Source: Candidatus Rokuibacteriota bacterium (GTDB lineage Bacteria; Methylomirabilota; Methylomirabilia; Rokubacteriales; CSP1-6). Taken from it: a stretch of DNA of 9,866 nt. Of this stretch, positions 1 through 5,760 are shown one piece after another. Made by a program: the position numbers and the translations under genes. Location: assembly GCA_003221595.1 (NCBI GenBank), contig QHSM01000278.1, positions 1 to 9,866 on the forward strand, written 5' to 3'. The stretch's first letter is position 1. The number at the start of each line of letters is the position of its first letter. The notes below the pieces were generated by a model. The model had not been told where the DNA came from. It worked only from the letters and a program-made list of their open reading frames with translations, and searched no databases.

Positions 1-1
1 G

Positions 2-706
2 CGGATCGAAGTGGGGCAGGGCACCTTCGTCGACGCCCGCGCCCTCCCGATCGCGCTGATCACCCTGGTCGAAGGCGGTGGCGCGGGACTGGTCGCGGCG
101 CTCGTCGCCTCCGCGTATCGGGCTTCGCTCGGCGGCGGGGGCGCGCCGGCCGGCGTCGTCGGGCTCTTGGCCACCGCCGGCGCGGCCACCCTGGCGCTGG
201 CGTGGGCACGGCGGTCGGGCGGCGTGCGCTCGCGACACGGGTTCGTCCTGGGCGCCGCCGTCTACGTCCTCACGTTCGCCTCGTTCCTCGTGCTGGGCGC
301 CCGGGGCTTCGAGCTGTTCCGGCGCGACTGGCTGCCGCTCTTGATCGTCAGCGTGATCGGCATCGGCGGCTTCACGAGGCTCTTCGTCGACGTGGTCAGC
401 GCGCAGGCCGCCGAGGCGGCCCGGCGTGACGCGGCCGAGCTCCGCGCGGTGACGCTGCTGGCCCGCGCGGCCGCGCACGAGATCAACAACGCCCTCATGG
501 TCGTGGCCGGCGGGCTCGCGATCCTCGCGCGCCGGCTTCCGGCCGAAAGTGAGGACGCTCAGTGGGCGGAGCGGGCGCGCGACGGCGTCAACAAGGTCAA
601 GGACATCGTCATGCGCATGAACATGATCACGCAGATCGAAGAAGTGCCCGGCCGAGGACTGCTGGCGCCGATGCTCGACATCCGGCGATCCAGCGGGGCG
701 GAGTAG
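2..706 (+). CDS. Membrane sensor with LytS-like TM region and histidine-kinase H-box, no ATPase domain (5' partial)
   Basis: The frame is open to the left edge, so the true start lies outside the window; GTG at 11 is only the first start-like codon, and residues are numbered from it. About four hydrophobic segments are visible (roughly 12-36, 46-66, 77-97, 107-125). The first two, with the pattern DARALPIAL followed by a Gly/Ala-rich helix and ASAYRASLGGGG, resemble the 5TM-5TMR_LYT sensor domain of LytS-type kinases. A charged, Ala-rich linker (about 131-150) leads to an H-box, AAHEINNALMVV, with the putative phospho-acceptor His at 156, then a second DHp-like helix (about 186-210). The protein stops some 20 residues later. 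No N, G1 or G2 boxes follow, so the ATP-binding domain is absent, and no frame downstream continues it because the next gene is on the opposite strand. It could be a truncated kinase, or a sensor/DHp protein that relies on a partner kinase. The H-box is clear; the function is not. Confidence 0.72.
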   Translation, partial: RIEVGQGTFVDARALPIALITLVEGGGAGLVAALVASAYRASLGGGGAPAGVVGLLATAGAATLALAWARRSGGVRSRHGFVLGAAVYVLTFASFLVLGARGFELFRRDWLPLLIVSVIGIGGFTRLFVDVVSAQAAEAARRDAAELRAVTLLARAAAHEINNALMVVAGGLAILARRLPAESEDAQWAERARDGVNKVKDIVMRMNMITQIEEVPGRGLLAPMLDIRRSSGAE

Positions 707-712
707 CTCCGC
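698..712. terminator. Hairpin between two convergent genes, possible bidirectional terminator
   Basis: GCGGAG (698-703) and CTCCGC (707-712) form a perfect 6-bp inverted repeat with a 3-nt loop that is the sensor gene's TAG stop. The toxin gene's stop on the other strand follows directly (714-716). The position between convergent stops fits a terminator, but there is no T-run on either side beyond two Ts, so termination strength is doubtful. Confidence 0.35.
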
Positions 713-713
713 T

Positions 714-1142
714 TCACGTAAGGCCGAGGACGTGGAAGCCTTCGCGCTCGGCGGCGGCGGCCTGGCGGCGGTCGAAGGTGACGAACTCGAGCGTGCTGGG
801 CTCGTGCTCGGCGGCGACGAGGGCGGCGCCGATGTGGAGCGCGTCGGAGGCGCGAAGCGCGTGCGTGCCCACGATGCGCTCGGCGTGACGCCGCACGATA
901 TCGGCCGCGGTGACCTCGGACCAGCGCTCCCACGCTTCGAGGAAATGCCGCCGCACGAGGCCTAGCTGGCGAGCGGTGGTGGGCCCGTCGTGGCTCCGGC
1001 GCGCCAGCGCGGCCAGCAGCTCGAGTCGGGCCAACGTCCAGACCACCACCTCTGGATCTTCACGAAGCCACCGCACCGCGGCGCCCGACTCGCGCTCGGC
1101 GATGAACAGCGGCAAGAGAGCCGACGTCTCCCAGAACCTCAC
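714..1142 (-). CDS. vapC: PIN-domain ribonuclease toxin (VapC-like)
   Basis: A 142-residue protein, the usual size of a VapC toxin. PIN toxins are Mg2+-dependent ribonucleases that cut tRNA, rRNA or mRNA when the antitoxin is lost. The acidic active-site positions can be followed: the N-terminal WETSALLPL (residue 5), E41 in ARLELLAAL, D100 in RASDALHIGAAL and D124 in FVTFDRR. The first position is normally Asp (DTSAL or DSSAL) and is Glu here, a conservative but notable change. The GTG start is fixed by context: it overlaps the antitoxin stop by 4 nt (GTGA at 1139-1142), typical of translational coupling in type II toxin-antitoxin operons. The gene converges on the sensor gene with a 7-bp gap. 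The family call is firm; the RNA target and whether the toxin is active are unknown. Confidence 0.88.
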   Translation of the reverse strand: MRFWETSALLPLFIAERESGAAVRWLREDPEVVVWTLARLELLAALARRSHDGPTTARQLGLVRRHFLEAWERWSEVTAADIVRRHAERIVGTHALRASDALHIGAALVAAEHEPSTLEFVTFDRRQAAAAEREGFHVLGLT

Positions 1143-1432
1143 CAGCCGCGCTCCCGCTCTTCCAACAGTCCACGGAGAACACCACCCGGAAGCCGCGCGG
1201 GCTTGCGCGTCCGAAGGCCGGTGACGCGGCCGCCGGTGCCGCGACGGATGAGCCCCTGGCGCTCGAGCCGCGCGAGCCGATCCGACGCCCCGCGCGCGCC
1301 CTCGTGCGGGAGCGGCACGAGCCGGGCGACCGGACGGTCACGGTCCAGGACGGTCACCGAGCCACCCCGGCGCACGTGATCCAGGTAGCGCGACAGGTTG
1401 TTCTTCAAGTTAGCTATCTTGGCCTGTCTCAC
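1139..1432 (-). CDS. Type II antitoxin, Phd/YefM-like
   Basis: A 97-residue protein directly upstream of the PIN toxin, sharing a 4-nt overlap with it. The N-terminal 40 residues have the Phd/YefM DNA-binding pattern: IANLKNNLSRYLDHVRRG, then SVTVLDRDRPVARLVPL. In this family the helices and short strands form a dimer that binds the operator. The C-terminal half is rich in Arg, Leu and Gly, which fits the disordered tail that wraps and neutralises the toxin. The start is GTG at 1432; an in-frame TAA four codons upstream (TAA CAT AGC CAT GTG) rules out a longer protein. A perfect palindrome sits directly upstream of the GTG, as expected for autoregulation. The gene lies 39 bp downstream of thiO on the same strand, so some read-through from the thi operon is possible. 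PIN toxins paired with Phd-type rather than AbrB-type antitoxins are well known. Confidence 0.85.
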   Translation of the reverse strand: MRQAKIANLKNNLSRYLDHVRRGGSVTVLDRDRPVARLVPLPHEGARGASDRLARLERQGLIRRGTGGRVTGLRTRKPARLPGGVLRGLLEERERGW

Positions 1433-1449
1433 ATGGCTATGTTAGCCAT
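1433..1449 (-). promoter_or_regulatory. 17-bp palindrome, likely antitoxin operator
   Basis: ATGGCTA (1433-1439), a 3-nt spacer, then TAGCCAT (1443-1449): perfect 7-bp arms ending one base before the antitoxin's GTG codon. A near-copy of one half-site lies inside the gene: GTTAGCTATCTT at 1409-1420 against GTTAGCCATATT at 1441-1452 (10 of 12 identical), 32 bp away, about three helical turns. The stretch from about 1400 to 1455 is clearly richer in A and T than the rest of the window. Phd-family antitoxins repress their own operon by binding such palindromes, so this is the natural operator. A -10-like TAACAT (minus strand, inside the palindrome), with TTGGTC 18 bp upstream, could be the promoter, but the match is weak. 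Confidence 0.62.
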
Positions 1450-1471
1450 ATTGACCGCTCACGACCAAATC

Positions 1472-2572
1472 CTACCGAGCGGGGCGCCGGACGAAGCGAT
1501 CGGGCAGGAAGTCCTTCATGGCGAGGCTCGGCTGGCCGCCGGTGATCCACTCCGTCATCAGCCGCGCCGTGATGGGCGCCAGCAGAATCCCGTTGCGGAA
1601 ATGTCCGGTGGCGACGAAGAGCCCGTCGACACCGGGCCACGGGCCGAGCACCGGCAGGCTGTCCGGCGCCCACGGCCTGAATCCGCACCACGTCCGGGCG
1701 ATCGGCAGCTCGCGCAGCGACGGCACGAGCTCGATGGCGGCCCGGAGGAGCCCGGCGATCCCCTCGGCGGTGACAGCGCGCTGAAACCCGGCGCGCTCGA
1801 CCGTCGCGCCGACGACCAGCTCGCCCGACGGCCGCGGGGCCATGTAGGCCTCGCCGTGGACGCAATACGTGAGGATGGGAGGCACGTGCGCGAGGGCGAT
1901 CATCTGGCCGCGGCGCGGCTCGATGCGCAGGCCCGCGCCGATGGGCGCCATCAGCTCCGCGCTCCACGCGCCCGCGGCCAGGAGCACCGCGTCGCCGTCG
2001 ACCCGCTCGCCATCCGTCACCAGGGCCCGCACCCGGCTCCCCTCGACCACCAGGCGGGACACGTTGCAGCCGGTGTTGAGCTCGGCGCCGGCCGAAACCG
2101 CCGCCTGAGCGTACGCGAGCACGAGGCGCTGGTTGTTGAGCCAGTGGTCGCCCTTGACGAAGATCGCGTGACGGATCTTGGGCGACAGGGCGGGCTCGAG
2201 CGCCTGGACGTCGGCGCCCTCCAGCACCTCGACGCCGAACTCCTTGTTGAGGGCCCACGCATCGGCATCGCGCCGCGTCTGGGTCGCGGACATCGGGTAG
2301 ATCGTTCCGCGGGTGACGTACTCGACGTCGATGCCGGTCCGGCGCTGGAGCTCGGCGACCACGCCGGGATAGAGCCGCCAGCTGGCAAGGGCCAGCCGCG
2401 CGAAATTCGTGTCGGTCGACTCACCCAGCGGCGCCAGCAGGCCGGCGGCCGCGCTGGAAGCCTCGGCGCCCGCGGTGGCCCGCTCGAACACGGCGACCTG
2501 GCATCCGGCCTTCGCCAGCTCGTAGGCCGTGGCGCAGCCGATGATCCCGCCGCCGACGACGAGGACCTTCAC
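1472..2572 (-). CDS. thiO: Glycine oxidase ThiO
   Basis: A 366-residue FAD-dependent D-amino-acid-oxidase-fold protein. ThiO oxidises glycine to iminoacetate (dehydroglycine) with O2, giving ThiG its two-carbon-plus-nitrogen unit; it is the aerobic counterpart of ThiH. The dinucleotide-binding motif VVGGGIIG is at residues 5-12 (G7-x-G9-x2-G12), followed by the second-strand acidic residue in VAVFERA (E30). The C-terminal substrate/FAD region is typical of glycine/sarcosine oxidases: GFRPWAPDSLPVLGP, with R299, and ATGHFRNGILLAP, with R326. These match the two arginines that hold the substrate carboxylate in Bacillus ThiO. The GTG start overlaps the upstream gene's TGA (GTGA, 2569-2572), so the two are translationally coupled. 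It is the last thi gene of the operon. Other family members (sarcosine oxidase, DadA) are possible in isolation, but the operon settles it. Confidence 0.9.
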   Translation of the reverse strand: MKVLVVGGGIIGCATAYELAKAGCQVAVFERATAGAEASSAAAGLLAPLGESTDTNFARLALASWRLYPGVVAELQRRTGIDVEYVTRGTIYPMSATQTRRDADAWALNKEFGVEVLEGADVQALEPALSPKIRHAIFVKGDHWLNNQRLVLAYAQAAVSAGAELNTGCNVSRLVVEGSRVRALVTDGERVDGDAVLLAAGAWSAELMAPIGAGLRIEPRRGQMIALAHVPPILTYCVHGEAYMAPRPSGELVVGATVERAGFQRAVTAEGIAGLLRAAIELVPSLRELPIARTWCGFRPWAPDSLPVLGPWPGVDGLFVATGHFRNGILLAPITARLMTEWITGGQPSLAMKDFLPDRFVRRPAR

Positions 2573-3195
2573 GCGCCGCGGTCCAGCGCGTCGAGAAAGC
2601 GGCGGGTCGCGTCGCCGGGAGATTCGGCGCCGATGATGGAGGAGATGACGGCGACCCCCCGGGCGCCGGCGCCCAGCGCCTCGCGCACCCGGTCCGGCGT
2701 GATGCCGCCGATCGCGATCACCGGCAGGCGCACCTGGCGCGCGACCCGCTCCAGGCGCTCGAGTCCCTGCGGCGGACCGTACGGTCGCTTGGACGGCGTG
2801 TCGTAGACCGGGCCGAAGATCACCCAGTCGGCGCCCTTCAGCTCGGCCTCGACCGCCTCTTCGAGCGAATGCACGGACACGCCGATCCGCAGCCGCTTGT
2901 CGGCGATCGCGCGAATGTCCTCGATGGGCAGCGACGTCCCGGTGCGCTGCACGGCGTCGGCGCCGACGGCCAGCGCCACGTCGACCCGGTCGTTGACGAT
3001 CAGGAGGGCCCCGCGATCGAGCGTGAGGGCGCGCAGCCGGCGGCAGACGAAGGCCAGGTCGGCGGCGCCGAGGTCTTTTTCACGCACCTGCACGGCCGGC
3101 AGGCCCGCCGCCAGGCAGTCGCCGACCACCGCGGTGAGATCGCGGCCGCGCGTCTGGGTGCGGTCAGTGACGAGGCAGAGCCTCAGCTCGTCCAA
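2569..3195 (-). CDS. thiE: ThiE/TenI-fold protein: thiamin-phosphate synthase or thiazole tautomerase
   Basis: About 208 residues, the normal length for this TIM-barrel family. ThiE joins thiazole phosphate to HMP-pyrophosphate; TenI aromatises the ThiG product. Visible motifs are LVTDR (8-12), VQVREKDL (35-42), LIVNDRVDVAL (65-75), GVSVHSLEEAVEAE (105-118), VIFGPVYDTPSK (125-136), VIAIGGITPDRVREA and VAVISSI. The signature is mixed. RVDVAL, AVQRTGTSLP in place of HxGQxDLP, and SVHSLEEA look like TenI. FGPVY, with Pro129 where Bacillus TenI has its catalytic His, looks like ThiE, and one of the two Mg2+-binding Asp positions of ThiE (the GQED site) is missing. The start is uncertain: the frame is open far upstream through thiG, but homology begins near LRLCLVTD, so I chose TTG at 3195, with GAGGG 9 nt upstream and a 13-nt overlap with thiG. 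The 3' end overlaps thiO by GTGA. Confidence 0.82.
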   Translation of the reverse strand: MDELRLCLVTDRTQTRGRDLTAVVGDCLAAGLPAVQVREKDLGAADLAFVCRRLRALTLDRGALLIVNDRVDVALAVGADAVQRTGTSLPIEDIRAIADKRLRIGVSVHSLEEAVEAELKGADWVIFGPVYDTPSKRPYGPPQGLERLERVARQVRLPVIAIGGITPDRVREALGAGARGVAVISSIIGAESPGDATRRFLDALDRGA

Positions 3196-3962
3196 TCGGG
3201 CACGCCCTCGAGCGGCGAGGACGCGGTCGCGTAGAGCTTCTTGCCGATCCGGCCGGAGCGGAACGCGAAGCGGCCGGCCTCGACGCCGAGCCGCATGGCG
3301 CGCGCCATGCCGACGGGATCCTGCGCTCCCGAGATCGCCGTGTTCATCAGCACGCCCTCGCAGCCGAGCTCCATCGCGATGGCGGCATCCGAGGCGGTGC
3401 CCACGCCGGCGTCCACGATGACGGGAACGCTGACCGTCTCCAGGATGATCTTGATGTTGTACGGGTTGCGGATCCCGAGACCCGAGCCGATCGGCGCACC
3501 CAGCGGCATCACCACGGCCGCGCCGGCGTCCTCGAGCTTCTTCGCCATCACCGGGTCGTCGTTGGTGTACGGCATCACCGTGAACCCCTCGCGCGCGAGC
3601 GTCTTCGTGGCTTCGAGGAGCCCCAGCGCGTCGGGAAAGAGCGTGCGCGGATCGCCGATGACCTCGAGCTTGACCATCTCGCCGAGCCCGGCCTCGCGCG
3701 CGAGATAGCACGTGCGGATCGCCTCGTCCGCCGTGTAGCAGCCCGCCGTGTTGGGCAAGAGCGTGTACCGCGTGGTGTCGAGGTGGTCGAGGAGCGATTC
3801 GCCCGATGGCAGGCTGACCCGGCGCAGCGCCACCGTGATGATCTGAGCGCCGGAGGCCTCGTGCGCCTGCTTCATGACCTCCATGGACGAGTACTTGCCG
3901 GTGCCCACGATGAGACGCGACGAGAACTCCTTGCCCCCGATGACCAGATTCGTGTCGCTCAT
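3183..3962 (-). CDS. thiG: Thiazole synthase ThiG
   Basis: A 259-residue protein, standard length. ThiG condenses deoxyxylulose 5-phosphate, iminoacetate and the thiocarboxylate of ThiS into the thiazole phosphate. The Schiff-base lysine is K98 in MVKLEVIGD. Other hallmarks are SRLIVGTGKY (15-24), TVALRR (43-48), LLPNTAGCYTADEA (68-81), DDPVMAKKLEDAGAAVVMPLG, GSGLGIRNPYNI and VPVIVDAGVGTASDAAIAMELGC, the last including the phosphate-binding loop, then GVLMNTAI. The ATG at 3962 lies 18 bp downstream of the thiS stop and gives the canonical N-terminus. The ribosome binding site is only a G-rich stretch (GGGGG), so translation may depend on coupling to thiS. The 3' end overlaps the next gene. 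ThiG and ThiS form a complex, as the gene order suggests. No key residue is missing. Confidence 0.97.
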   Translation of the reverse strand: MSDTNLVIGGKEFSSRLIVGTGKYSSMEVMKQAHEASGAQIITVALRRVSLPSGESLLDHLDTTRYTLLPNTAGCYTADEAIRTCYLAREAGLGEMVKLEVIGDPRTLFPDALGLLEATKTLAREGFTVMPYTNDDPVMAKKLEDAGAAVVMPLGAPIGSGLGIRNPYNIKIILETVSVPVIVDAGVGTASDAAIAMELGCEGVLMNTAISGAQDPVGMARAMRLGVEAGRFAFRSGRIGKKLYATASSPLEGVPDWTS

Positions 3963-3980
3963 GGCTCTAGCCCCCGTGCC

Positions 3981-4181
3981 CTATCCCCCGCCCATCGGTC
4001 TGACGATCTCCACCCGGTCGCCTTCGCGCAGCATCGTCGCCTCGTAGGCGCTCTTGGGCGTCACCTCGCGGTTCACCGCGACGGCGGTGTACTGGCGCTT
4101 GACGCCGAGATGCGTCAGGAGGCCCTCCACGCTCAGGCCGTCGGTGACCTCCAGGTCCTTACCGTTGACGACGATCTTCAT
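3981..4181 (-). CDS. thiS: Sulfur carrier protein ThiS
   Basis: A 66-residue beta-grasp (ubiquitin-like) protein. ThiS is adenylated at its C-terminus by ThiF and then carries sulfur as a thiocarboxylate to ThiG. It has the family pattern: MKIVVNGKDLEV at the N-terminus, LSVEGLLTHLG, VAVNREVTPKS, LREGDRVEIVRPMGGG, and the essential Gly-Gly end (GGG then stop). The start needs care. ATG at 4181 gives the classical N-terminus, but an in-frame TTG two codons upstream (4187) lies 10 nt after an AAGGGG stretch, better spaced than the ATG (16 nt). That AAGGGG is inside the terminator stem, so folding of the leader could also hide the ribosome binding site. It is the first gene of the TPP-controlled operon. 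No thiF is in the window. Confidence 0.95.
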   Translation of the reverse strand: MKIVVNGKDLEVTDGLSVEGLLTHLGVKRQYTAVAVNREVTPKSAYEATMLREGDRVEIVRPMGGG

Positions 4182-4185
4182 AAGC

Positions 4186-4217
4186 AAAACGGCCGCGCCC
4201 CTTCACGGGTGCGGCCG
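4186..4217 (-). terminator. Intrinsic terminator of the TPP riboswitch expression platform
   Basis: On the minus strand the arm at 4217-4207 pairs with 4200-4190: 10 of 11 pairs, with one A-C mismatch (4210/4197) and a 6-nt loop at 4201-4206. It is followed by TTTT at 4189-4186. The stem is very GC-rich, so it should terminate despite the short U-run. It lies between the aptamer and the thiS start, where a TPP OFF switch keeps its terminator. The 3' arm includes the only purine-rich ribosome-binding candidate, so it could also block initiation. Confidence 0.8.
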
Positions 4218-4233
4218 CTGGTCCTCTGTCCGC

Positions 4234-4315
4234 CGTGTTCCCTTCGCTGGAATTATCCAGATCAGGTTCGAGGGGTCCCGGGCCGCACCCGGTTCTCAGG
4301 ATTCCTCCCCCCACG
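4234..4315 (-). ncRNA. TPP riboswitch (THI element) aptamer
   Basis: The conserved THI-box core is present on the minus strand in the right order. A G-run after a CGTG/CACG closing stem (4312-4315 with 4234-4237) is followed by CUGAGA (4299-4294), which recognises the pyrimidine of TPP. Next come ACCCC, then GAACCUGAUC (4269-4260), the CUGG/CCAG P4 stem around AUAAUU, and GCGAAGGGAA (4247-4238), the pyrophosphate-binding side. Between CUGAGA and ACCCC is an extra hairpin with CCGGG/CCCGG arms and loop UGCGG (4278-4292), the optional P3a stem; the ordinary P3 arm looks very short. The aptamer precedes thiS and is followed by an intrinsic terminator, so TPP binding should switch the operon off. 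Known for the family: TPP is the ligand. Inferred: transcriptional control and direction. Confidence 0.95.
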
Positions 4316-4327
4316 ACGTCAGGCCGG

Positions 4328-4333
4328 AGTATA
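4328..4333 (-). promoter_or_regulatory. Probable -10 box of the thi operon
   Basis: TATACT on the minus strand (five of six matches to TATAAT) would start transcription near 4321, a few bases before the riboswitch aptamer, the expected spacing. No convincing -35 box is present 16-18 bp upstream, where a GC-rich hairpin lies instead, so activation or an atypical sigma factor is possible. Confidence 0.5.
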
Positions 4334-4336
4334 CCA

Positions 4337-4362
4337 CCGCGCCGGAGATACCGCTGGCGCGG
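4337..4362 (-). terminator. GC-rich hairpin after the Rieske gene, possible weak terminator
   Basis: CCGCGCC (4337-4343) and GGCGCGG (4356-4362) are perfect 7-bp arms with a 12-nt loop, starting 2 bp after the oxygenase stop codon. There is no T-run after it on the minus strand, so it is not a classical intrinsic terminator. It lies between two same-strand transcription units and covers the -35 region of the thi promoter. Confidence 0.35.
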
Positions 4363-4364
4363 CC

Positions 4365-5690
4365 TCAGACGCGGGTGAGCTGGCGGCCGGTCGTGGCCAT
4401 CAGCCGCGGCAGCGCGCCGTCGACCCAGCTGGCGCCGGGCGGCAGCACCACCGACGCCGAGCGAACGTGGAACGACCGGGGATCGCCTCCGGGCGCGGCC
4501 GCGCCGTGATCGCGGAGCGCTCTGGCGGCGGTCATCAAGCGCCGGCGGACGTGGATGATGGCGGTGTCGCTGGCGCCCAGGTGCTCGAGCGCCCGGTCGA
4601 CGACGTCCCCCTGGCTCTCCTGGATCGCCTGGTCCTGGACGCCGAAGCCCGGGATCCCGCAGAACATGCGCGTGCGGTGCGCCTCCCAGTCCATCTCGTA
4701 GTCGTTGTCGCGGTTCGCCGCCGTCCGGATGTCGCCGTAGGGCTCCGACGTCGCCGGCAGGTAATCGCAGACATGGGCGCCCTTGCCGGCGACGTTCAGG
4801 TCGATCTCCTCCCGCGTGAGCGGGCGGTCGGGATGCCAGGTGACCATCCAGTTGATGACGTTGGTGTCGTCCATCGGGACCCAGATGTGCGACTGCGTGA
4901 TCTTCTCGTCGAGGTCGGTGGGCGGCATCGTGTAGAAGGGCATCAGGAACTGGGTGACCCGCCAGAGATGCTGCCCGTCCGCGCGCGTGCGCCGCGCGCC
5001 GATCAGCACGCCGTAGTCGGTGTCCACCACCTCGAACCGCGGCGCGCGGTCGCTCGTCTGCACCGCGACGCCGATGCCGAAGCTCGCGCGGTCCAGCTCG
5101 CGATTCACCTCGGCATCGTCAGCATTGATCGGGGCGTGCAGGAACGAGATGTGGCTCGAGTCGATGCCGCCTTCCATGGCCTGGAACCAGTTGCACTCCT
5201 GCACGCGCTTGGACGCGAAGCTGTTGGCCTCCGGCAGGACCGTCCATTCCAGGTGGGGCAGCGGGGGCGGCGGGCTCGCGGGGCCCATGTACGCCCAGAC
5301 CATTCCGCCGCGCTCCTCGCACGGATAGCCGACGTGCCGGATCTTCGCGGCGAAGCCGGACTCCGGCGGCTCGTTGGGCATCTCCAGGCACCGCCCGTCC
5401 ATCCCGAACTTCCAGCCGTGATAGACGCAGCGCATCCCGGCTTCCTCGACGCGGCCGAAGTAGAGCGACGCGAGCCGGTGCGGGCAGAACTCGCCCACGA
5501 GCCCGGACCGGCCGTTCTTCGCGCGAAACGCGATGAGGCGCTCGCCCAGCAGCTTCACCCGCTTGACCCGTCCGCCCGCCGCCACCTCGCTCGACAGGAC
5601 GACCGGGATCCAGTACTGCCGAAGAAGCGCGCCCATCGGCGTGCCCGGCCCGGTCCGCGTCAGGAGCTCGTTCTCTTCACGGTTCAGCAT
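4365..5690 (-). CDS. Rieske non-heme iron oxygenase, phthalate 4,5-dioxygenase-like oxygenase subunit
   Basis: A 441-residue protein, the usual length for the phthalate-dioxygenase (Pht3/OphA2) class of alpha-only ring hydroxylases. The N-terminal GPGTPMGALLRQYWIPV (14-30) is typical of this class. The Rieske [2Fe-2S] ligands are C69-P-H71 and C88-x2-H91 (CVYHGWKF). The mononuclear iron site follows in NWFQAMEGGIDSSHISFLH: H180 and H185 as ligands, with D177 as the probable electron-transfer bridge. The distal GFGVQDQAIQESQG and EHLGASD segments carry the expected Asp ligand and the class signature. The enzyme would insert oxygen into an aromatic or related acid, using electrons from a separate reductase; none is in the window. 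The ATG at 5690 has AGAGGTGA 7 nt upstream. The gene lies 66 bp downstream of the acyl-CoA synthetase, with a small ORF between, so the two are probably cotranscribed. The substrate cannot be read from sequence, and demethylase or hydroxylase activity is equally possible. Confidence 0.9.
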   Translation of the reverse strand: MLNREENELLTRTGPGTPMGALLRQYWIPVVLSSEVAAGGRVKRVKLLGERLIAFRAKNGRSGLVGEFCPHRLASLYFGRVEEAGMRCVYHGWKFGMDGRCLEMPNEPPESGFAAKIRHVGYPCEERGGMVWAYMGPASPPPPLPHLEWTVLPEANSFASKRVQECNWFQAMEGGIDSSHISFLHAPINADDAEVNRELDRASFGIGVAVQTSDRAPRFEVVDTDYGVLIGARRTRADGQHLWRVTQFLMPFYTMPPTDLDEKITQSHIWVPMDDTNVINWMVTWHPDRPLTREEIDLNVAGKGAHVCDYLPATSEPYGDIRTAANRDNDYEMDWEAHRTRMFCGIPGFGVQDQAIQESQGDVVDRALEHLGASDTAIIHVRRRLMTAARALRDHGAAAPGGDPRSFHVRSASVVLPPGASWVDGALPRLMATTGRQLTRV

Positions 5691-5697
5691 CGCCCGC

Positions 5698-5760
5698 TCA
5701 CCTCTCGCGTCGGCCGGCCCAGCCGGGGCGCCGGTACACCGACAGGTAGTGGAACATCAT
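5698..5760 (-). CDS. Possible small ORF between the acyl-CoA synthetase and Rieske genes
   Basis: A 20-residue frame, MMFHYLSVYRRPGWAGRRER, unlike any peptide I recognise. Tandem ATGATG codons (5755-5760) overlap the synthetase TGA stop. A consensus GGAGG (5765-5769) lies 7 nt before the second ATG, ideal spacing, though it is inside synthetase codons. The stop at 5698-5700 forms part of the Rieske gene's AGAGGTGA ribosome binding site, 7 nt before that gene's ATG. The frame therefore fills the gap and would carry ribosomes from one gene to the next. It has a hydrophobic-aromatic start and a basic tail. It may be a coupling device or a short real protein. With only 20 codons, chance cannot be excluded. 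Confidence 0.35.
   Translation of the reverse strand: MMFHYLSVYRRPGWAGRRER

Noticed and set aside
562..888. Possible frameshift continuing the sensor kinase into another plus-strand frame
   Set aside because: The frame carries no N or G boxes of a kinase ATPase domain and overlaps the toxin gene on the other strand; it reads as a shadow.
1430..1450. Six-codon leader ORF (MANIAM, stop) overlapping the antitoxin start
   Set aside because: It is produced by the palindrome sequence itself and has no ribosome binding site; it is better explained as operator DNA.
1304..2806. A 500-codon plus-strand open frame across thiO and the next gene
   Set aside because: It is antisense to well-supported thi genes; its composition is the Arg/Pro/Gly/His-rich pattern of a GC-rich shadow frame, with no domain resemblance.
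3196..3711. N-terminal extension of the ThiE/TenI protein into thiG, giving a 380-residue protein
   Set aside because: The upstream part is an out-of-frame reading of thiG with biased composition; homology to the family begins only at LRLCLVTD.
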